A stretch of 10,084 nucleotides of DNA from Croceibacterium_A sp039920345 (lineage in GTDB: Bacteria > Pseudomonadota > Alphaproteobacteria > Sphingomonadales > Sphingomonadaceae). Shown here one piece after another: positions 6,217 through 10,084 of this stretch (its first letter is position 1; each line of letters opens with the position of its first letter). A program made the translations under genes and the position numbers. The notes beneath the pieces were generated by a model. It did no database searches. It had not been told where the DNA came from and was given only the letters and a program-made list of their open reading frames with translations. The DNA is taken from NCBI GenBank assembly GCA_039920345.1, contig JBDSDZ010000171.1:1-10084 (forward strand). The letters are read 5' to 3'.

Positions 6217-7357
6217 GGGGACACGCATAATCCGCCAGGTCGCCGCCTTGCCATACCGCATCGAGGGGAGCCCCGCCGAAGCCCGCGTGCGGGTGATGCT
6301 GATCACCTCGCGCGGGACAAAAGGCCGCTGGGTGCTGCCCAAGGGCAATATCGGCGCTGGCACCCCGCCGCACGAAGCCGCCGCACGCGAGGCGCAGGAT
6401 GAAGCCGGCGCGCTGGGCGCGGTGTGCCCGGTGCCGCTCGGCAGCTATCGCTACCGCAAACGCCAGGGCAGCGGCGCTTCACTGATGATCGACGTCGACG
6501 TGTTCCCGCTTTCGCTCACGACCGAGCTCGATACCTGGAAGGAGCAGGGCGAGCGCGACCGGCGCTGGTTCCTGCTCGACGAAGCCGCCGACGCGGTTGA
6601 CGAAAGCGACCTTGGCGACCTGATCCGATCGTTCGCTTCATCCGAATTTCAATCCGCGGTTCGCCGCAACCGTGGGCGCGGCGCGTCCGGAGACTCCACA
6701 AGGGGCTGGTCGATGTTCGCCTGGTTTCAACGCCTGCTGCCCAAGACGGGTAACTTTTTCGAACTGTTCGAGGCTCACGCGACAACTATCCTCGCCGCCG
6801 CCGAAGCGACCGCGCGGCTGTGTGAGGGGCGTACCGCGCCCGAAGAACACATCCGCGAAATCATCGAGCGCGAACACGATGCTGACGAGATAACCCGCGA
6901 AGTGCTGCAGACCGTGCGGCGCACCTTCCTCACCCCGTTTGATCGCGGCGCCATCACCAGCCTGATTTCCGCGCTCGACGATACGGTGGACGAGATGCAG
7001 GCCGCCGCACAGGCGATCGACCTGTACAAGGTCACCACGTTCGCGCCGCAGATGCGCGACATGGCCGCCATCACGGTGGACGCCGCGCGCCTGACGGCAG
7101 AGGCGATTCCGCTGCTGCGCGACATCGGCCGCAACGGCCCGCGGTTGCACGAACTGACCGAACGGCTGGTCCGCATCGAAGGCCACGCCGACGCGATCCA
7201 TACCGAAGGCCTGCGCCAGGCGCTGGAGCAGCACGGCGCGACCGACACCTTGCGGTTCGTGATCGAGCGCGAGGTCTACAAGCACCTCGAACGCATCGTG
7301 GATGCCTTCGAAGATGTCGCCGACCAGATCGACGGCATCGTCATCGACCACTCCTGA
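6215..7357 (+). CDS. NUDIX hydrolase fused in frame to a DUF47/PhoU-like Pit accessory protein
   Basis: One uninterrupted 380-residue frame carries two domains. Residues 1-150 are a NUDIX hydrolase resembling diphosphoinositol-polyphosphate/diadenosine-polyphosphate types (RQVAALPYR, WVLPKGNIG). Its Nudix box ends REAQDEAG, where the usual REUxEE has Asp for the first of the paired Glu. Residues 167-380 (MFAWFQRLLPKTGNFFELF onward, with EREHDADEI, TPFDRGAI and HLERIVDAFEDVADQI) are a complete DUF47 protein, a helical PhoU-like family usually encoded beside Pit transporters. The linker is a 15-20 residue Arg/Gly/Ser stretch. The TTG at 6215 is the only reasonable start keeping RQVAALPYR; no ribosome-binding site is close to it. 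A strong internal site and ATG at 6713 could yield the DUF47 part alone (214 residues). The Pit gene follows after 12 bp, so a phosphate-uptake role is likely. Domain calls are firm; whether a fused protein is made is open. Confidence 0.82.
   Translation: MGTRIIRQVAALPYRIEGSPAEARVRVMLITSRGTKGRWVLPKGNIGAGTPPHEAAAREAQDEAGALGAVCPVPLGSYRYRKRQGSGASLMIDVDVFPLSLTTELDTWKEQGERDRRWFLLDEAADAVDESDLGDLIRSFASSEFQSAVRRNRGRGASGDSTRGWSMFAWFQRLLPKTGNFFELFEAHATTILAAAEATARLCEGRTAPEEHIREIIEREHDADEITREVLQTVRRTFLTPFDRGAITSLISALDDTVDEMQAAAQAIDLYKVTTFAPQMRDMAAITVDAARLTAEAIPLLRDIGRNGPRLHELTERLVRIEGHADAIHTEGLRQALEQHGATDTLRFVIEREVYKHLERIVDAFEDVADQIDGIVIDHS
6700..6715 (+). promoter_or_regulatory. Internal ribosome-binding site and ATG for a separate DUF47 protein
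   Basis: AAGGGG at 6700-6705 lies 7 bases before an in-frame ATG at 6713, exactly where DUF47 proteins normally begin (MFAWFQRLLPK). Translation from here to 7357 gives 214 residues, the usual family length. This start has better signals than the TTG at 6215, so a stand-alone DUF47 product is at least as likely as the fusion; both may be made. Confidence 0.6.
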
Positions 7358-7369
7358 GCCAGCGCGGCC

Positions 7370-8383
7370 ATGCACCAGCTCGCCTTTCCCCTGCTAGTCG
7401 CGCTGATCGTGCTGGCGCTGATGTTCGATTACCTGAACGGGCTGCACGATGCGGCCAATTCGATTGCCACGGTTGTCGCCACCCGGCTGCTCTCGCCGGT
7501 CCGGGCGGTGCTGTTTGCCGCGGTATTCAACTTCGCGGCCTATTTCCTGACCATCCTGTTCCCCAGCCTGCACGCAGTGGCGGAAACGATCGGCAAAGGC
7601 CTGATCGACAAGGAACTGGTGACTCCGGCGGTGGTGTTCGGGGCGCTGGTCGGAGCGATGTTCTGGAATGTCGTCACTTGGCTCAAGGGCATTCCTTCGT
7701 CGAGCAGCCACGCCTTGATCGGCGGCCTGATCGGATCGGGGGTTGCCCATGCCGGGATCAGCGGGATCCAGTGGGGCGGGCTCAACAAGACGCTGATCGC
7801 GATCGTGCTGTCGCCGGCGCTTGGGATGGTGCTGGCGATGCTCATCATGCTGGTAAGCAGCTGGGCGCTGCATCGCGCGACCGCCCAGCGCGCGGAAAGC
7901 AAGCTGCGCGTGCTGCACCTGTTTTCGTCAGCTGCCTACTCGCTCAGCCACGGATTGAATGACGCGCAGAAGACGATGGGTGTGATCACCGTGCTGCTCT
8001 ATTCGACCGGCTACCTGGTGGGCCCGTTCCATGTCCCGCACTGGGTCGCGATCAGCTGTTACCTGGCGATCGCGCTGGGCACCCTGACCGGCGGCTGGAA
8101 GATCATCGAAACGATGGGCTCGCGCATCACCAAGCTTTCGCAGCACCAGGGCTTCAGCGCCTCGCTGGCGGGCTCGATCGTGGTGTTTTCAGCGTCCGCG
8201 CTGGGAATCCCGGTGTCGACCACGCACACCATTACCGGCTCGATTGTCGGCGCTGGCGTGGCCCGGCGCGCGTCTGCGGTGCGCTGGGGCGTGGCGTCGA
8301 ACGTGGTCATTGCCTGGGTCATCACGATCCCCGCGTCGGCCGCAGTAGGAGCGTGCTTCTACCTTCTGACGACGCTTTTCTAG
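7370..8383 (+). CDS. Pit-family inorganic phosphate transporter
   Basis: This 337-residue inner-membrane protein is a low-affinity phosphate permease of the PiT family, which takes up phosphate (often as a metal-phosphate complex) driven by the proton gradient. The two inverted-repeat signatures are present: NGLHDAANSIATVV (N23-V36, with D27 and N30) near the N-terminus, and SHGLNDAQKTMGVI (H194-K201 core) in the second half. The late stretch GIPVSTTHTITGSIVGAG and the earlier GIPSSSSHALIGGLIGSG are the paired substrate-site repeats. About ten hydrophobic segments are seen. The gene starts 12 bp after the NUDIX-DUF47 frame and is probably cotranscribed with it; DUF47 proteins commonly accompany Pit genes. 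No strong ribosome-binding site precedes the ATG, suggesting translational coupling. Its TAG stop shares the CTAG at 8380-8383 with the opposing gene. Confidence 0.94.
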   Translation: MHQLAFPLLVALIVLALMFDYLNGLHDAANSIATVVATRLLSPVRAVLFAAVFNFAAYFLTILFPSLHAVAETIGKGLIDKELVTPAVVFGALVGAMFWNVVTWLKGIPSSSSHALIGGLIGSGVAHAGISGIQWGGLNKTLIAIVLSPALGMVLAMLIMLVSSWALHRATAQRAESKLRVLHLFSSAAYSLSHGLNDAQKTMGVITVLLYSTGYLVGPFHVPHWVAISCYLAIALGTLTGGWKIIETMGSRITKLSQHQGFSASLAGSIVVFSASALGIPVSTTHTITGSIVGAGVARRASAVRWGVASNVVIAWVITIPASAAVGACFYLLTTLF

Positions 8384-8496
8384 CCCAGCAACCAGCTTCT
8401 CAGCACCAGCGCCACCGCGCCCAGTGCCGCAACGCTCAGCGCCCAGATGCCGACGAACCAGGCAAGCCGCTGCCACAGGGGGCGGGTGGCGCTCAA
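8380..8496 (-). CDS. DUF2474-family small membrane protein of the cytochrome bd operon
   Basis: This 38-residue gene starts at TTG (8496-8494), which overlaps the cydB stop TGA (8495-8493). The product contains PLWQRLAWFVGIWALSV then a hydrophobic run ending in RSWLLG, that is, one membrane helix after a short basic/aromatic start. This matches what I know of DUF2474 proteins, tiny single-helix proteins encoded directly after cydB in proteobacterial cyd/cio operons, comparable in position to CydX, which stabilises the E. coli oxidase. GAGG at 8510-8507 lies 10 bases before the TTG. The frame continues far upstream as an opposite-phase shadow of cydB, so the short start set by the overlap is preferred. 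Family call is by pattern memory; a structural subunit role is inferred. Confidence 0.75.
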   Translation of the reverse strand: MSATRPLWQRLAWFVGIWALSVAALGAVALVLRSWLLG

Positions 8497-9488
8497 TGGT
8501 AACCGGCCTCGCCAACTTTGCCGCGAAACACCCAGTACGACCATGCCGTGTAGCCCAGGATCAGCGGCATGGTGATGGCCACGCCGTAGAGCATGAACAC
8601 CTGGCTCCGCTCGGGCGCGGCGGCTTGCCAGATCGTCAGCGCGCCGGGCACCGCATAGGGCCAGATCGACACGCCAAGCCCGGCCATGCCGAGCAGGAAT
8701 ATGGCCAGCGCGTAGAGGAACGGCAGCGCTTCCTGCTTCTTCGCCAGACTCCGGAACAGCAGGAAGGCTGCGATCGCGGTCAGCACCGGCACTTGCGCCG
8801 CAAACAGCACGTTCGGCATGGCGAACCAGCGCTGGAAATACTGCCCGTCGAGGAACGGGGTATAGAGGCTTACCGCGACCAGCAGCGCCAGCGTGACCAC
8901 GGCGGAGCGTCTGGCGAGCTTGTCGGCGTGGACTTGCCCGCTGCCCTCGATCTTCCACACCAGCCAGCACGCGCCGAGGAGGGCGTAGCCCGCCGCCACG
9001 CCAAGGCCCGTGAGCAGGGTGTAGGGCGTAAGCCAGTCCCACCAGCTCCCGGCATAGGCGCGGTTCGCCACCTTGATGCCTTGCAACAGCGCACCCAGCG
9101 TCATGCCCTGAGCCAGCGCGGCAACCAGCGAGCCGCCGCTGAAAGCCATGTCCCAGAATGCCCGATGACGCGGATCGCGCCAGCGGAATTCGAACGCCAC
9201 GCCGCGGAAAACCAGCCCCAGCAGCATGACGATGATCAGCGGATAGGTGGCCGGCAATACCACCGCATAGGCGAGCGGAAACGCGGCCAGCAATCCGCCG
9301 CCGCCCAGCACCAGCCAGGTCTCGTTGCCATCCCACACCGGGGCGATCGAATTCATCGCCTGGTCGCGTTCAGGCCCATGCTTGAAGGTCGGAAACAGGA
9401 TCCCGATGCCAAGGTCGAACCCATCCAGCACGACGTAGGCGAACACCGCGAAGGCGATAATGAAGGCCCAGATCACCGTCAGGTCCAT
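8493..9488 (-). CDS. cydB: Cytochrome bd-type quinol oxidase subunit II
   Basis: This 331-residue inner-membrane protein is the second subunit of a cytochrome bd terminal oxidase, which oxidises quinol and reduces oxygen to water without pumping protons. The N-terminus (LDGFDLGIGILFP, residues 21-33), WDGNETWLVLGGGGL from W52, and FRGVAFEFRWRD near 95-105 are CydB hallmarks. The length (about 330 rather than about 380 in E. coli) and the GNETWLV wording fit the cyanide-insensitive CioB branch. About eight hydrophobic segments are seen. The ATG at 9488 shares one base with the cydA stop (TGATG), and GGGAG precedes it by 9 bases, so the two are translationally coupled. Its own stop overlaps the DUF2474 start. 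Regulation cannot be seen because the operon promoter lies outside the window. Confidence 0.95.
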   Translation of the reverse strand: MDLTVIWAFIIAFAVFAYVVLDGFDLGIGILFPTFKHGPERDQAMNSIAPVWDGNETWLVLGGGGLLAAFPLAYAVVLPATYPLIIVMLLGLVFRGVAFEFRWRDPRHRAFWDMAFSGGSLVAALAQGMTLGALLQGIKVANRAYAGSWWDWLTPYTLLTGLGVAAGYALLGACWLVWKIEGSGQVHADKLARRSAVVTLALLVAVSLYTPFLDGQYFQRWFAMPNVLFAAQVPVLTAIAAFLLFRSLAKKQEALPFLYALAIFLLGMAGLGVSIWPYAVPGALTIWQAAAPERSQVFMLYGVAITMPLILGYTAWSYWVFRGKVGEAGYH

Positions 9489-10084
9489 CAGGTGTCGCTC
9501 CCATGCTTGGCAGGCTCGGCAGCCAGACCGGCGGCGACGGGCGCGTCTTCGAGGCCACTTTCATGCGCCTTGGGCGGGGCGGCCATCAACTTGAGCACGT
9601 ACCACGCACCAAATCCGAACACCGAGAAATAGACCAGCACGAACGCCAGCAACGACGCGCCAACCGCGGGCGCATCGAGCGGCGAGGCGGCATCGGCCGT
9701 GCGCATCAGGCCCTGGATCGTCCACGGCTGGCGGCCGACTTCGGTAGTCACCCACCCGGCGATGACGGCCACGAAACCGGAAGGCCCCATGACCAGCGCG
9801 GCGCGGTGCAGCCATTTCCAGTCATACAGCTTGCGCCGAGTGCGGGCGAGCAGGCTCCACAGCCCGAGCCCGAGCATGGCAAAACCGATCCCGACCATGA
9901 TCCGGAACGACCAGAACACGATCCCGACCGGTGGCCGGTCCGCTTTCGGCACCGTGTCGAGCCCGGCCAGCGGTGCGTTCAGGTCATGCTTGAGGATCAG
10001 CGAGGAAAGCTTGGGCACCTCGAGCGCATAGCGGACCGTCTCGGTCTTGCTGTCGGGTATCCCGAACAGGATCAGCGGTGCGCC
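9488..10084 (-). CDS. cydA: Cytochrome bd-type quinol oxidase subunit I, C-terminal part (5' end outside window)
   Basis: The frame is open to the right window edge, so the N-terminus is cut off there; 198 residues of an expected 450-520 are visible. CydA carries the haems b558, b595 and d and the quinol site of the bd oxidase. Seen: FGIPDSKTETVRYALEVPKLSS at the start of the fragment, VFWSFRIMVGIG, whose Met (codon 9898-9896) corresponds to the haem b558 axial ligand M393 of E. coli, and GWVTTEVGRQPWTIQGLMRTAD, the conserved GRQPW loop. Four hydrophobic segments occur. The quinol loop and N-terminal haem ligands lie outside the window, so the cyanide-insensitive subtype is inferred mainly from cydB. 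The last 30 residues are a polar Ala/Glu/Gly-rich cytoplasmic tail. Stop and cydB start overlap as TGATG. Identification is secure. Confidence 0.95.
   Translation of the reverse strand, partial: GAPLILFGIPDSKTETVRYALEVPKLSSLILKHDLNAPLAGLDTVPKADRPPVGIVFWSFRIMVGIGFAMLGLGLWSLLARTRRKLYDWKWLHRAALVMGPSGFVAVIAGWVTTEVGRQPWTIQGLMRTADAASPLDAPAVGASLLAFVLVYFSVFGFGAWYVLKLMAAPPKAHESGLEDAPVAAGLAAEPAKHGSDT

Noticed and set aside
8497..9336. Long upstream extension of the DUF2474 frame through cydB
   Set aside because: The extension is an out-of-phase reading of cydB; only the last 38 codons look like a real protein.
8424..9632. A 402-codon plus-strand frame opposite cydB and the cydA end
   Set aside because: Arg/Gln/His-rich shadow translation without domains; the minus strand encodes clear cytochrome bd subunits.

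Overview
This window looks like a chromosomal segment of a high-GC alphaproteobacterium. The best fit is a sphingomonad (Sphingomonadaceae or Erythrobacteraceae). That placement is inference from GC-rich codon use, the gene families present and protein wording that resembles sphingomonad homologues; no rRNA or other marker is present. No tRNA, rRNA, CRISPR array, insertion sequence or phage gene is visible, and base composition is even except for a short AT-rich patch near 4598-4640.

Layout, left to right. The window opens inside recG (helicase half, + strand), which converges at 10 bp on a hemerythrin-like gene (- strand). A divergent intergenic region (1745-1896) then separates the hemerythrin gene from a secreted protein of unknown function (+). 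Next comes a tightly coupled pair: a short lipoprotein resembling one lobe of a solute-binding protein, overlapping by ATGA a cation-diffusion-facilitator-like membrane protein. After a 195 bp gap there is a class-3 aldehyde dehydrogenase. It is followed by a phosphate block: one open frame joining a NUDIX hydrolase to a DUF47/PhoU-like protein, then a Pit-family phosphate transporter. The right end, on the - strand, is a cytochrome bd-type quinol oxidase operon: cydA (its start lies beyond the window), cydB, and a 38-residue DUF2474 gene with a TTG start.

How the genes work together. The DUF47 and Pit proteins very likely form a phosphate uptake/regulation unit, and the NUDIX domain would add hydrolysis of a phosphorylated metabolite to it. 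The cyd genes form a membrane-bound terminal oxidase. The hemerythrin gene may belong to the general stress response, since a possible EcfG-type promoter precedes it. The other genes look like independent housekeeping or accessory units.

The most interesting points are the in-frame NUDIX-DUF47 fusion, which also carries a strong internal ribosome-binding site; a possible switch-like hairpin at its TTG start; the lipoprotein/CDF pair with an apparently degenerate metal site; and the tiny DUF2474 gene whose stop codon shares a CTAG palindrome with the convergent Pit gene. I do not see a clearly novel defence or mobile system here.
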